Assembly (NCBI GenBank): GCA_016720075.1
Contig: JADJXW010000021.1
Location: 1-64,000 of the forward strand
Origin: Pseudomonadota bacterium
Lineage (GTDB): Bacteria > Pseudomonadota > Gammaproteobacteria > Steroidobacterales > Steroidobacteraceae
Reading direction: 5' to 3'
DNA length: 64,000 nt
Part shown: one piece after another, positions 52,080 through 60,953 of the stretch
Numbering within the stretch: the stretch's first letter is position 1
Layout: each line of letters starts with the position of its first letter
Program-made: the position numbers and the translations under genes
Notes under the pieces: generated by a model
The model's input: only the letters and a program-made list of their open reading frames with translations
Database searches by the model: none
Told to the model about the DNA's origin: nothing

Positions 52080-52753
52080 GCCCTTCTCTTCAGGTTCAAG
52101 CCGATGAACATCGCCACCGCCAGCAGCGCGAAACTCCACCACTGGATGGCATAGGAATAGTTGCGGTCCGGCGAAACGCCGGGCGGCTTCCAGTCACGAA
52201 GATAACCGGGGCCGGAGCCGGCATCCAGCAGCAGCACCGGGGCCAGCAGCTTCTCGCCCCACAGGTGCGCGAGCTCCTGCTGCCCGGGAAAACTGGTGAC
52301 CCGCGGCCAGGGACCTTCCTCGGCCGGCGGCGACTTGCCCGACGCGATACCGGTCACCGGCAGCGTGGAAAGGCGGCCCGACAGGCGCTGGCCACCGGCG
52401 CCGGGAATCGCCACATCCGGCAGCCGGTCGCGGTAACCACTGAACGGCACCCAGCCGCGATTGACCATCAGGTGGCTGCCGTCGGCAAGGCGCAGCAGCG
52501 TGAGCACTTCGTAGCCCGGCGCGCCATTGCGGGAGATGTTGTCCAGCAGCACCTGGCGCTCAGGGTCGAACTCACCCTCCACCTGCACCCGCGTGAATCG
52601 CGGCAGGCGCTCGAGAGAGGCCGCGTTGGCCTCTATGGCCGGAACATCGGCGCGTTCGAAATCCGCCCACAGCGCACTGCGGTATTCGCCGCGATGCCAC
52701 TGCCAGAAGCCCAGCGAGACAAAGGCCGGCACCGCCAGGATAACCAGCAGCAC
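52076..52753 (-). CDS. SURF1-family cytochrome oxidase assembly protein
   Basis: This 225-residue protein begins at GTG 52753 with a membrane helix and contains VSLGFWQWHRGEYRSALWAD, MVNRGWVPFSGYRDRLPDV and the C-terminal YAIQWWSFALLAVAMFIGLN. The frame stays open upstream and encodes LALRFAPRWYF, which looks like the true family N-terminus. That stretch has no ATG, GTG or TTG (only CTG 52786), while an out-of-frame ATG lies at about 52792. A 1-nt loss or a rare start is possible. Confidence 0.85.
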   Translation of the reverse strand: MLLVILAVPAFVSLGFWQWHRGEYRSALWADFERADVPAIEANAASLERLPRFTRVQVEGEFDPERQVLLDNISRNGAPGYEVLTLLRLADGSHLMVNRGWVPFSGYRDRLPDVAIPGAGGQRLSGRLSTLPVTGIASGKSPPAEEGPWPRVTSFPGQQELAHLWGEKLLAPVLLLDAGSGPGYLRDWKPPGVSPDRNYSYAIQWWSFALLAVAMFIGLNLKRRA

Positions 52754-52818
52754 GAAGTACCAGCGGGGTGCGAATCGCAGAGCCAGAACATCACCTGTGG
52801 AACGGTTGCTTGGGCCAC

Positions 52819-52824
52819 TATAAT
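52819..52824 (+). promoter_or_regulatory. Perfect -10 hexamer TATAAT directly before the DUF2909 gene
   Basis: TATAAT ends 6 nt before ATG 52831 and no ribosome-binding site lies between them. Transcription would begin at or beside the A of the ATG, as in leaderless mRNAs. No good -35 box was found. Confidence 0.45.
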
Positions 52825-52830
52825 CGCGGC

Positions 52831-53040
52831 ATGGATATCGGTCGCCTGCTTGTCGTCGCCGTGCTCATCGCCATCATCGCCAGCCTCGGCTCAGCGGCTT
52901 TCCAGCTCGCCGGCGGCAAGGGCGACTCGGGAAAGATGCTGAAGGCGCTCACCTGGCGCATCGGCCTTTCGGTGGCGCTGTTCGTGGTGCTGCTGCTGGC
53001 GTGGAAGGCCGGCATCATCCAGCCGCACGGCCTGAAGTAG
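52831..53040 (+). CDS. DUF2909 twin-transmembrane protein
   Basis: The 69-residue protein has two membrane helices (LLVVAVLIAIIASLGSAAF and IGLSVALFVVLLLAWKAGII) joined by a basic loop, and ends in QPHGLK, the family pattern. It is regularly found with cytochrome oxidase genes and may assist assembly. Divergent from SURF1, convergent with ctaE. Confidence 0.85.
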   Translation: MDIGRLLVVAVLIAIIASLGSAAFQLAGGKGDSGKMLKALTWRIGLSVALFVVLLLAWKAGIIQPHGLK

Positions 53041-53064
53041 GCGGCGCCGCTCTCACGGCGCCGC
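53041..53064. terminator. Bidirectional GC hairpin between DUF2909 and ctaE
   Basis: GCGGCGCCG (53041-53049) and CGGCGCCGC (53056-53064) are perfect arms around CTCTCA, immediately after the DUF2909 stop and 15 bp from the ctaE stop. T-tract absent. Confidence 0.45.
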
Positions 53065-53078
53065 GTCTGCGCGGTTCG

Positions 53079-53969
53079 TCAGATCCAGTAGACGAACACG
53101 AACAGGATCAGCCAGACCACGTCGACGAAGTGCCAGTACCAGGCCACGGCCTCGAAGCCGAAGTGCCGCTGCGCCGTGAAATGCCCCTTCATCGTGCGCG
53201 CCCAGATCACCGTCAGCATGATCGCGCCGATCGTCACGTGCAGGCCGTGGAAGCCCGTGAGCATGAAGAACGTGGCGCCGTAGATGCCGGTGGACAGCTT
53301 CAGGCCCAGCTCGGTGTAGGCGTGGTGGTATTCCGTGGCCTGCAGGTACACGAAGATGTAGCCCAGGATCCACGTGGCGGCCAGGAAGATGTTCAGGATG
53401 GCCCGGTTGCCCGCCCGCAGCGCGTGGTGCGCGATGGTTATGGTGACGCCCGAGGTCAGCAGGATGGCGGTGTTGATCGCCGGCAGGCCGAACGCAGGGA
53501 TGGTTTCGAACGTGCCGTCGGCCTTGCCGCCGATCACGCCGGGGCCATTGGTGGGCCAGGCCGCGTCGTAGTTCTGCCAGATCAGCAGCTTGTTGAAGAT
53601 CTTCACGCCCTCGCCCGACAGCCAGGGAATCGACAGCTCGCGGGTGTAGAACAGCGCGCCGAAGAACACCGCGAAGAACAGCACTTCGGAGGCGATGAAC
53701 CAGATCATTCCCATGCGGAATGACTTGTCGACATCGAGGTTGTACATGCCCGCCTGGTTCTCACCGATGATGGTGCGGAACCAGCCGACGAACAGGTACG
53801 CAATGATCAGTCCGCCGGGCAGCATCACCCAGCCCGGACCCCACTCATTCAGCAGCGCGACGGCGCCCCACATCAGGATGGCAAGGCCGATCGACCCGAC
53901 TATGGGCCAGTGGCTGCTGTGCGGAACGTAGTACTTGCCGGCGTCGTGGGCTGCGGTGTGTGTGCTCAT
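53079..53969 (-). CDS. ctaE: Cytochrome c oxidase subunit III
   Basis: The 296-residue protein has seven membrane segments and the COX3 signatures: YYVPHSSHWPIVGSIGLAIL, SEVLFFAVFFGALFYTREL, and GFHGLHVTIGAIML, ending AVAWYWHFVDVVWLILFVFV. It is the last gene of ctaC-ctaD-small ORF-ctaG-ctaE. Confidence 0.96.
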   Translation of the reverse strand: MSTHTAAHDAGKYYVPHSSHWPIVGSIGLAILMWGAVALLNEWGPGWVMLPGGLIIAYLFVGWFRTIIGENQAGMYNLDVDKSFRMGMIWFIASEVLFFAVFFGALFYTRELSIPWLSGEGVKIFNKLLIWQNYDAAWPTNGPGVIGGKADGTFETIPAFGLPAINTAILLTSGVTITIAHHALRAGNRAILNIFLAATWILGYIFVYLQATEYHHAYTELGLKLSTGIYGATFFMLTGFHGLHVTIGAIMLTVIWARTMKGHFTAQRHFGFEAVAWYWHFVDVVWLILFVFVYWI

Positions 53970-53993
53970 GTGCTTGTCCGGGTAGGAAACTGA

Positions 53994-54548
53994 TCAGCGC
54001 CGGGCGACCGGCGCGGGGGTGTCGTAGAAAGTGTAGGCAAGGGTGATGCGCTCGACCTGCTTCGGCAGCTGCGGATCGACGAAGAAGCGCACGCTCATGT
54101 CGCGCGACTCGTTGATGTCGAAATGCTGCGGCGTGAAGCAGAAGCAGTCGGTCTTGCGAAAGTACGCCGTGGCCTTCGACGGCGAGACATCGGGCACGGC
54201 CTGCGCCCAGGTGCTGTGGCCGGTGCGGTTGCCCGCGAGGAACTTCGCCTCGTAGAGCCTGCCGGGCTGCACCTGCATCGAGCGCACCTCGGGCTTGAAG
54301 TCCCAGCTGCCCACCGTCGGCAGGTTGGCGATGAACTCGACCGTGACCAGGCGCGAGGTATCCACCGACGTCGGCCTTTCTTCCGCGGCGCGCGTGAGCT
54401 GGGAACGATCGCCGTAGCCGGTGACCGCGCACAGCACGTCGTACAGCGGCACCAGCGCGAAGCCGAAGCCGAACGCGCCCAGCGCCACCATGCCCAGCTT
54501 CAGCGCCAGGTTGCGGTGTGCGGTGGATTCGTTGCGCGACGGATTCAA
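53994..54548 (-). CDS. ctaG: Cytochrome c oxidase assembly protein CtaG/Cox11
   Basis: This 184-residue protein has one N-terminal membrane helix (FGFGFALVPLYDVLCAVTGY). The periplasmic copper-binding domain carries the hallmark KTDCFCFTPQHFDI. It inserts CuB into subunit I. Located between the oxidase subunit genes as usual. Confidence 0.96.
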   Translation of the reverse strand: MNPSRNESTAHRNLALKLGMVALGAFGFGFALVPLYDVLCAVTGYGDRSQLTRAAEERPTSVDTSRLVTVEFIANLPTVGSWDFKPEVRSMQVQPGRLYEAKFLAGNRTGHSTWAQAVPDVSPSKATAYFRKTDCFCFTPQHFDINESRDMSVRFFVDPQLPKQVERITLAYTFYDTPAPVARR

Positions 54549-54562
54549 GTGCGCGGGCTCTC

Positions 54563-54706
54563 TCAGTTCCGGTTGATGAAGGCGATGATGAAGCCCACGT
54601 AGACCACCAGGGCGAACAGCGCCAGCCGCAACGCGGTGTTGCGGATGCGGCGCCGACGCGCCGCTTCCTCGGCAATGGTTCCGGTGGTGGCGTCGGGCTG
54701 CGTCAT
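54563..54706 (-). CDS. Small single-membrane-helix protein of the cytochrome oxidase operon
   Basis: From ATG 54706 the product has 47 residues: a polar start (MTQPDATTGTIAEEAARRRR) and one membrane helix (LALFALVVYVGFIIAFI). Its stop is 14 bp from ctaG and its start follows the ctaD stop by 1 bp. Small proteins in this position are typical of proteobacterial cox operons; the function is unknown. Confidence 0.75.
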   Translation of the reverse strand: MTQPDATTGTIAEEAARRRRIRNTALRLALFALVVYVGFIIAFINRN

Positions 54707-54707
54707 G

Positions 54708-56321
54708 TCAGTGCGCCGGGGCGCCGTGCTCGATCTGCGCCATCGAGGGCGGTGATTCCCAGGTGTGGTAAGGCGCCGGCGACGGCAGCTCCCACTCCAG
54801 GCCATGCGCGCCCTCCCAGACCTTGTCGGCCGCGCGGGCGCCGCCCTTCACGCACTGCCAGATGGCAATGGGGAACATCAGCTGCGACACGCCGAAGCCG
54901 AACGCGCCGATCGAGGACACCATGTTCCATTCGGCGAACTGCGTGGAGTAGTCGGGGATGCGGCGCGGCATGCCGGCGAGGCCAAGGAAGTGCTGCGGGA
55001 AGAACAGCACGTTCACGAAGATGGTCGACATCCAGAAATGCCACTTGGCCAGCGTCATGTTGTACATGTGGCCGGTCCACTTCGGCAGCCAGTAGTACAC
55101 GCCAGCCATGATCGCGAAGATCGCGCCCGGCACCAGCACGTAGTGGAAATGCGCCACCACGAAATAGGTGTCGTGGTACTGGAAGTCGGCCGGCGTGATC
55201 GCGAGCATCAGGCCCGAGAAGCCGCCGATCGTGAACAGGAACAGGAAGCAGATGGCGAACAGCATCGGCGGCTCGAAGCTGATCGAACCCTTCCACATCG
55301 TCGCCGACCAGTTGAACACCTTCACGCCCGTGGGCACGGCGATCATCATCGTCGTGAGCATGAAGAACAGCTGGCCCGCCAGCGGCATGCCCACCGTGAA
55401 CATGTGGTGCGCCCACACGATGAACGACAGGAAGCCGATCGAGGCCGTGGCGTACACCATCGACTCGTAGCCGAACAAAGGCTTGCGCGAGAAGGTGGGG
55501 ATGATCTCCGAGACCACGCCGAAGGCCGGCAGGATCAGGATGTACACCTCGGGATGCCCGAAGAACCAGAAGATGTGCTGGTAGAGCACCGGGTCGCCGC
55601 CGCCGGCCGCGCTGAAGAACGTGGTGCCGAAGAAGTGGTCGGTGAGCAGCATCGTCACCGCGCCCGCCAGCACCGGCATCACCAGGATCAGCAGGTAGGC
55701 GGTGATCAGCCACGTCCAGCAGAACAGCGGCATGCGCAGCAGCGTCACGCCCGGCGCGCGCATGTTCATCAGCGTGACGATCACGTTGATGGCGCCCATG
55801 ATCGAGCTGATGCCCATCATGTGCACGGCGAAGATCGCCATCGGCAGCGCGTCGCCGCCCTGCAGCGTGAGCGGCGGGTACAGCGTCCAGCCGCCGGCGG
55901 GCGAGCCGCCCGGCACGAACAGCGTGCTGATCAGCAGCAGGAACGCGAACGGCAGGATCCAGAAGCTGAAGTTGTTCATGCGCGGCAGCGCCATGTCGGG
56001 CGCGCCGATCTGCAGCGGGATCATCCAGTTCGCCACGCCCACCCAGGCGGGCATCACGGCGCCGAACACCATCATCAGCGCGTGCGCGGTGGTCATCGAG
56101 TTGAAGAACTGCGGATCGACGAACTGCAGGCCGGGCTGGAACAGCTCGGCGCGGATGACGAGCGCCATCGCGCCGCCGATGAAGAACATCAGGCCGGCGA
56201 ACACCATGTACAGGGTGCCGATGTCCTTGTGGTTCGTGGTCATCACCCAGCGCTGGATGAAGCCCTTCGGCGGGCCGTGGTGTTCGTGGTCAGCGTGGTC
56301 GGCGTGTGCTGCGTGGGCCAT
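54708..56321 (-). CDS. ctaD: Cytochrome c oxidase subunit I
   Basis: The 537-residue subunit holds heme a, heme a3 and CuB. HHGPPKGFIQRWVMTTNHKD opens the core. The CuB/Tyr crosslink region WFFGHPEVYILILPAFG, the WAHHMFTVGM pair of CuB histidines and the heme ligands in YFVVAHFHYVLVPGAIF are intact. Twelve membrane segments. Follows ctaC after 31 bp. Confidence 0.98.
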   Translation of the reverse strand: MAHAAHADHADHEHHGPPKGFIQRWVMTTNHKDIGTLYMVFAGLMFFIGGAMALVIRAELFQPGLQFVDPQFFNSMTTAHALMMVFGAVMPAWVGVANWMIPLQIGAPDMALPRMNNFSFWILPFAFLLLISTLFVPGGSPAGGWTLYPPLTLQGGDALPMAIFAVHMMGISSIMGAINVIVTLMNMRAPGVTLLRMPLFCWTWLITAYLLILVMPVLAGAVTMLLTDHFFGTTFFSAAGGGDPVLYQHIFWFFGHPEVYILILPAFGVVSEIIPTFSRKPLFGYESMVYATASIGFLSFIVWAHHMFTVGMPLAGQLFFMLTTMMIAVPTGVKVFNWSATMWKGSISFEPPMLFAICFLFLFTIGGFSGLMLAITPADFQYHDTYFVVAHFHYVLVPGAIFAIMAGVYYWLPKWTGHMYNMTLAKWHFWMSTIFVNVLFFPQHFLGLAGMPRRIPDYSTQFAEWNMVSSIGAFGFGVSQLMFPIAIWQCVKGGARAADKVWEGAHGLEWELPSPAPYHTWESPPSMAQIEHGAPAH

Positions 56322-56352
56322 GGTCGTTACTCTCGCAAGAATTCGTTGACGG

Positions 56353-57237
56353 TCAGCCGGCGTTGGCGGCGGGCGTGGTGGTCACCGCGGCGGCGGCCGG
56401 GGCGGCGGCTTCAGCGGCGGGCGCGGCGGCGGGAGCCGGCTTCTTCGAAGCCACCCAGGCCGCGTAATCCTCGGCGCTCTTGGCTTCCACCACGATGGGC
56501 ATGAAGCCGTGGTCACGTCCGCACAGCTCGGCGCACTGCCCGCGGTACACGCCCACCTTGTCGGGCTGGATCTCGAACCACAGCTGGTTCATCACGCCGG
56601 GGATCGCGTCTTTCTTCACGGCGAGGTCGGGCACCCACCAGGCGTGGATCACGTCCTGCGAGGTGAGCAGCAGGCGCACCTTCCTGCCCACGGGCACCAC
56701 CAGCGCGTTGTCCACGTTCAGCAGGTAGTTCGGCACGACCTTCGGATCGACACCGGAGTCGAGCTGCCGCGCGGCGTCGCTGTCGCGCGCCAGCGTCGAG
56801 AAGTAGCTGAATCCCTCGTCGAGGTATTCGTACTGCCACTTCCACTGGTAGCCGGTCACCTTGATGGTGACCTGCGCGCCACGGTCGTCCTCGATCTTGA
56901 TCAGCGTGCTCGCGGCCGGCACGGCCATGGCCACCAGGATGGCCACGGGGATGATTGTCCAGATGATCTCGGCCTTCGTGCTGTGGAGCATCTGGGTGTC
57001 CGGCACCGCGCCCTGCGATTTCCGGAACTTCACCAGTGAATAGATCATCCAGCCGAACACGACGATGGCGATCGCCACGCAGACCCAGAGGATCAGCATG
57101 TGCAGCCCGTGGATCTCCCCGGACAGCGTGGTGACGCCGACCGGCATGTTGAGACCCGACCAGGCGGCGTGCGCCGGAGCGGCCAGGACGGCCAGGGCTG
57201 CCGTCACGGCACCCAGGAAAGCGGATTTACGAAGCAT
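56353..57237 (-). CDS. ctaC: Cytochrome c oxidase subunit II
   Basis: From ATG 57237 (AAGGGC upstream) the protein has 294 residues. A signal peptide and two membrane helices precede the CuA domain. Its copper ligands are VIHAWWVPDLAVKKDAIPG and CAELCGRDHGFMPIVV (Cys, Cys, His, Met). The Ala/Pro-rich tail has no heme motif, so it is not a caa3 subunit. It starts the oxidase operon; the promoter should lie in 57238-57403. Confidence 0.96.
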   Translation of the reverse strand: MLRKSAFLGAVTAALAVLAAPAHAAWSGLNMPVGVTTLSGEIHGLHMLILWVCVAIAIVVFGWMIYSLVKFRKSQGAVPDTQMLHSTKAEIIWTIIPVAILVAMAVPAASTLIKIEDDRGAQVTIKVTGYQWKWQYEYLDEGFSYFSTLARDSDAARQLDSGVDPKVVPNYLLNVDNALVVPVGRKVRLLLTSQDVIHAWWVPDLAVKKDAIPGVMNQLWFEIQPDKVGVYRGQCAELCGRDHGFMPIVVEAKSAEDYAAWVASKKPAPAAAPAAEAAAPAAAAVTTTPAANAG

Positions 57238-57403
57238 CGATTGCCCTTGGTGAAACCGTATTCTGCTGTTGGTTAAGAACGCCCTCATGGGCGCCTTACT
57301 GACCCGGCAGTTTAACCTGCGACCGATTGTCGCGGGAACCCGCAAGGCGACCCGGATCGCTCTTTGTTGAGAATGGTTTGCACCCCAAAGCCAATGTGGC
57401 GCA

Positions 57404-58069
57404 TCAAGGACTTGAGGGTATTGACAGAAGCGGGACGGGTAGCCGCTGACGCAGCGCCTGCACATAGTCATCGCGATCGGCAAAATCCGGGTCGATGGGA
57501 TTGGCCACCCACCCGACCCAGCGCAGGCCCGAGCGCTGAATGGCGCCGGCCGTCAGCAGCGCATGGCTGATGCAGCCCAGCCTGATCCCCACCACCAGCA
57601 GCACCGGCAGCTGCAGCGCGAGCGCGATGTCCGCCATCGTGGGACCGGCTTCGCCTGATCGGGCCGGTTCGTCGATGGGCGCGAGCCATCCGCCAGCGCC
57701 TTCCACGACGATAACGTCTGTTTCAGCGCAGATACGATCAAAAGCCTGCTTGATCGCGCCAATATTGATCGCCTGCCCGGCCCGGTGTGCCGCCAGGTGA
57801 GGGCTGGTAGCCTCGGGCAGGCAGCAGGGATTCACCCATTCGTAGGGCAGCCGGACGCCGGAGGCAGCCTGAAGGTCCAGCGCGTCGTCGTTGCGCAGGC
57901 CATGCGAGGTCATCTCGGCGCCGGCGGCCACGGGCTTCATGCCGGCCGCCCGCAGACCCGCCCCGCCCTGGGCATGCAGCAGGCGCGTAGCCACCCAGGT
58001 CTTGCCCACGCCGGTATCGGTGCCGGTGATGAACAGCGACTGGCGCAGCTCGGCGGGCAGCACGTTCAT
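57404..58069 (-). CDS. bioD: Dethiobiotin synthetase
   Basis: The 221-residue enzyme has the P-loop LFITGTDTGVGKTWVATRLL, then GMKPVAAGAE, and the IVVEGAGGWLAPIDEP motif with catalytic residues. It forms dethiobiotin from DAPA, CO2 and ATP. Last gene of bioBFHCD; the start overlaps bioC stop. Confidence 0.96.
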   Translation of the reverse strand: MNVLPAELRQSLFITGTDTGVGKTWVATRLLHAQGGAGLRAAGMKPVAAGAEMTSHGLRNDDALDLQAASGVRLPYEWVNPCCLPEATSPHLAAHRAGQAINIGAIKQAFDRICAETDVIVVEGAGGWLAPIDEPARSGEAGPTMADIALALQLPVLLVVGIRLGCISHALLTAGAIQRSGLRWVGWVANPIDPDFADRDDYVQALRQRLPVPLLSIPSSP

Positions 58070-58947
58070 TTGCGGCCCTTCAGGCTGCCGCGCAGTTGCT
58101 CGAGCCCGATGTGGAACTCGCCGGGAGGCGGCGCGGGCTCGGGCAGCGAGTCCGGCATCCAGGCCACCGCATGCACCACCTGCCAGGTCGCGGGCAGCCC
58201 CTGTGGCGCGCGCAGTTTTTCGTAGGCGCTGTTCATGCGCTGGAACGCGGCGCGACCGGTGAGCCCGCGACGACGCTGCGCATGCACGTTGTGCGCGCCG
58301 ATGGCCTTGATCTCGCGCATCAGCGTGGCGGCGTCGGCGTAGTGGCGCAGGTGGCGGTCCACGTCGAGCACCGGCTCGCTGAACCCGGCTCGCTGCAGCG
58401 CGCTGCCGAAGTCATGCATGTCGACGAAGTCGTTCACGTGCACGCCGGCATCCGCCTCGCCCCACGCGGCGCGCAGCTCCTGCAGCGTCAGCGGGCCGAA
58501 ACTGCTGGCCAGCAGCAGGCCGCCGGGCTTCAGCACGCGGCGGATTTCCAGCAGCGCGTCATCCAGCGGCTCCACCCACTGCAGCATCAGGTTCGTGAAC
58601 ACGAGGTCAATGCTCGAGGATTCGATCGGCAGCGCGCGCGCGTCGGCCTCGATGCAGCGGATGGGCCGCCAGAAGCGGCTGTGGCGGCGCGCCTGCTGCA
58701 GCATCGCCGCGGAGAAATCCACCGCCGTCACCGCCGCGCGCGGGAAGGCGCGCTTCAGCGCCGCGGCGCCCAGGCCAGTGCCCGCGCCCAGGTCGAGCAC
58801 CGCGCGCGGCGCCGCGCGCAGCAGCACCAGGCGCGAGAGCAGCTCCTCGCGCACCTCGGCCTGCAACCTGGCCGCGTCATCGTAGCGCCGGCTGGCGGCG
58901 CCAAAACTGCGCGACACAACCTCAGGAACGAAGGCGCCCTGGCTCAC
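58066..58947 (-). CDS. bioC: Malonyl-ACP O-methyltransferase
   Basis: This 293-residue methyltransferase has VSRSFGAASRRYDDAARLQA at the start, the SAM loop AVLDLGAGTGLGAAALKRAF, and LPIESSSIDLVFTNLMLQWV. It masks malonyl-ACP as a methyl ester to start pimelate synthesis, which BioH later hydrolyses. Both are in this operon. Confidence 0.95.
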   Translation of the reverse strand: MSQGAFVPEVVSRSFGAASRRYDDAARLQAEVREELLSRLVLLRAAPRAVLDLGAGTGLGAAALKRAFPRAAVTAVDFSAAMLQQARRHSRFWRPIRCIEADARALPIESSSIDLVFTNLMLQWVEPLDDALLEIRRVLKPGGLLLASSFGPLTLQELRAAWGEADAGVHVNDFVDMHDFGSALQRAGFSEPVLDVDRHLRHYADAATLMREIKAIGAHNVHAQRRRGLTGRAAFQRMNSAYEKLRAPQGLPATWQVVHAVAWMPDSLPEPAPPPGEFHIGLEQLRGSLKGRK

Positions 58948-59747
58948 GGCGCGGCTCCCTGCGCCACGAGGAACGGGCGGACAAGATCGACAAACTCATC
59001 GGTGTGCGACACGAACGAGGCGGGTCCGGCGCGCGCGATCTCGGCATAGCGTGCATCGGGCAGCGCCTCGGCGATCCAGCGCGTGGCGCCCGGCGGCGTG
59101 ACGCGATCGTTCTGGCCCGCGATCAGCAGCGCCGGCTGCGTGATCGACGGCACCTGCGGGCGCAGGTCCAGAGTGCCCAGCAGGTCCAGGTCCGCGCCCA
59201 GCGCGTCCGGATGCGGCGCGCCATGCGTGGCGAGCGCATCCTCCACGCGCTGCTGGGTGGCGGCTGCGTTGCGGCTGCCGCGCAGCTGCAGCCAGACGAA
59301 ATCACTCAGCGTCTGCCGCCAGTCCTGGTCCACCAGGCTGCTGAAGGCTTCCAGCTCACCGGCGTTCATGCCGTGCGGCCAGTCGGCCGACTGCGCGAAG
59401 CGCGGTGTGCTCGATACCAGCACCAGCGCGGCGACGCGCGCCGGATCACGGCGCGCGATCTCCAGCGCGATCTGGCCGCCAAGCGACCAGCCGAGCAGCA
59501 CGCAGCGCGCAGGCAGCGCCGCGCGCACGGCGTCGACCTGCGAATCAAAATCCGCGCGTGAGGGATTCCACGGGCTGAGGCCATGCCCCGGCAGATCGAT
59601 GGCCCAGCTTTCGGTGCCGGGCAGTGCAGCGCGCAGCGCGTCGAACACGGCGAGGTTCATGCCCCAGCCATGCACCAGTGCCAGCGGCAGTGCGGCGGAT
59701 GCGCCCACGTTGCGCCGATCGACATGCAGCGGGCCGATCATGTGCAT
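58944..59747 (-). CDS. bioH: Pimeloyl-ACP methyl ester carboxylesterase
   Basis: The 267-residue alpha/beta hydrolase has LALVHGWGMNLAVFDALRAA (oxyanion region), the nucleophile elbow LLGWSLGGQIALE, the acid in AGQNDRVTPPGATRW, and the catalytic His near the end (SFVSHTDEFVDLVRPFL). It frees pimeloyl-ACP for BioF. It overlaps bioF and bioC. Confidence 0.94.
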   Translation of the reverse strand: MHMIGPLHVDRRNVGASAALPLALVHGWGMNLAVFDALRAALPGTESWAIDLPGHGLSPWNPSRADFDSQVDAVRAALPARCVLLGWSLGGQIALEIARRDPARVAALVLVSSTPRFAQSADWPHGMNAGELEAFSSLVDQDWRQTLSDFVWLQLRGSRNAAATQQRVEDALATHGAPHPDALGADLDLLGTLDLRPQVPSITQPALLIAGQNDRVTPPGATRWIAEALPDARYAEIARAGPASFVSHTDEFVDLVRPFLVAQGAAP

Positions 59748-60940
59748 GGCATTCCAGCTGGCAGATCGGCCAGCACGTCGTCCAGCGCAGCGACGAGGCC
59801 ATCGATGTCTTCATCCCGATGCGCCGCGGTCAGCGTCACGCGCAGGCGCTCGGTGCCCGCGGGCACCGTGGGGCTGCGGATCGCCGCCACCCAGTAGCCG
59901 CGCGCGCGCAGCGCATCGCTGGCCGCCGCGCAGCGTGCCGCGCCGGGCAGCGGCACGGGCTGGATGGGCGTGGTCGATGGCATGAGAGCGATGCCGCGCG
60001 CGGCCGCGGCGGCGCGGAACCGCGCCACATTGGCCAGCACCCGCTGCCGGCGCCAGCCCTGCTGCTGCAGCGTCGCCAGCGCCACACGCGTGGCCGCGGC
60101 CACGGCCGGCGGCAGCGCCGTGGTGAAGATATAGCTGCGGGCGCGCTGCAGGATCAGCTCGATCACCTCGCGCCGGCCCGCGACGAACGCGCCGAAACAG
60201 CCGAAGGCCTTGCCCAGCGTGCCCACCAGCAGCGGCACATCGTCCTGGCCGAGACCGGCAAGTTCGAGAGTGCCGCGACCGGTGGCGCCCATCACGCCCA
60301 GGCCATGCGCGTCATCCACCAGCAGCCAGGCCTGCTGCGCGCGCGCGATCTGCGCCAGTTCGCGCAGCGGCGCGATGTCGCCATCCATGCTGAACACGCC
60401 ATCGGTGGCGATGAGACTCACGCGACCTTCGGCGGCGCCGGCCAGGCGCCCGGCATCGGCCGCATCGGCGTGGCGATAGCGCTGCAGCGTGGCATCGGAC
60501 AACCGCGCGCCATCGAGCAGCGAGGCATGGTTGAGCTTGTCCTGCAGGATGATCTCGCCGCGCGCGGCCAGCGCGCTGATCACGCCAACGTTGGCCATGT
60601 AGCCGGTGGAAAACAGCAGCGCGGCCTCGCGGCCGGTGAACGCGGCAAGCTCTTCCTCGAGTGCATGGTGTTCGGCGCTGTGGCCGGTGACCAGGTGCGC
60701 GGCTCCGGAGCCACTGCCCCAATGACGCGCCGCATCGGCCATCGCGCCGGCCACGGCCGGCTCGCGCGCGAGATCCAGGTAATCGTTGCTGCAGAAGTTC
60801 AGCAGCGGCACGCCATCGACGAGCGGCCGCGCGGCGGTGCCGGCGGCAGAGAATCCCTGCACCACGCGGCGAACGCGCCGACGCCCCGCTGCCTGCAGGG
60901 CATCAAGCGCATCCGCGACGGCCTGCGGATCGTTCTTCAC
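59738..60940 (-). CDS. bioF: 8-amino-7-oxononanoate synthase
   Basis: The 400-residue PLP enzyme condenses pimeloyl-ACP with alanine. NFCSNDYLDLAREPAVAGAM and GSGAAHLVTGHSAEHHALEE open the fold; LLVDDAHGLGVMGATGRG and the PLP-lysine motif LLVGTLGKAFGCFGAFVAG are intact. It lies 13 bp after bioB. Confidence 0.96.
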   Translation of the reverse strand: MKNDPQAVADALDALQAAGRRRVRRVVQGFSAAGTAARPLVDGVPLLNFCSNDYLDLAREPAVAGAMADAARHWGSGSGAAHLVTGHSAEHHALEEELAAFTGREAALLFSTGYMANVGVISALAARGEIILQDKLNHASLLDGARLSDATLQRYRHADAADAGRLAGAAEGRVSLIATDGVFSMDGDIAPLRELAQIARAQQAWLLVDDAHGLGVMGATGRGTLELAGLGQDDVPLLVGTLGKAFGCFGAFVAGRREVIELILQRARSYIFTTALPPAVAAATRVALATLQQQGWRRQRVLANVARFRAAAAARGIALMPSTTPIQPVPLPGAARCAAASDALRARGYWVAAIRSPTVPAGTERLRVTLTAAHRDEDIDGLVAALDDVLADLPAGMPCT

Positions 60941-60953
60941 CTGCGGCCGTGGA

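Noticed and set aside
54765..56504. 579-codon plus-strand frame opposite ctaD
   Set aside because: Antisense shadow, very rich in Arg, His and Gln; ctaD is certain.
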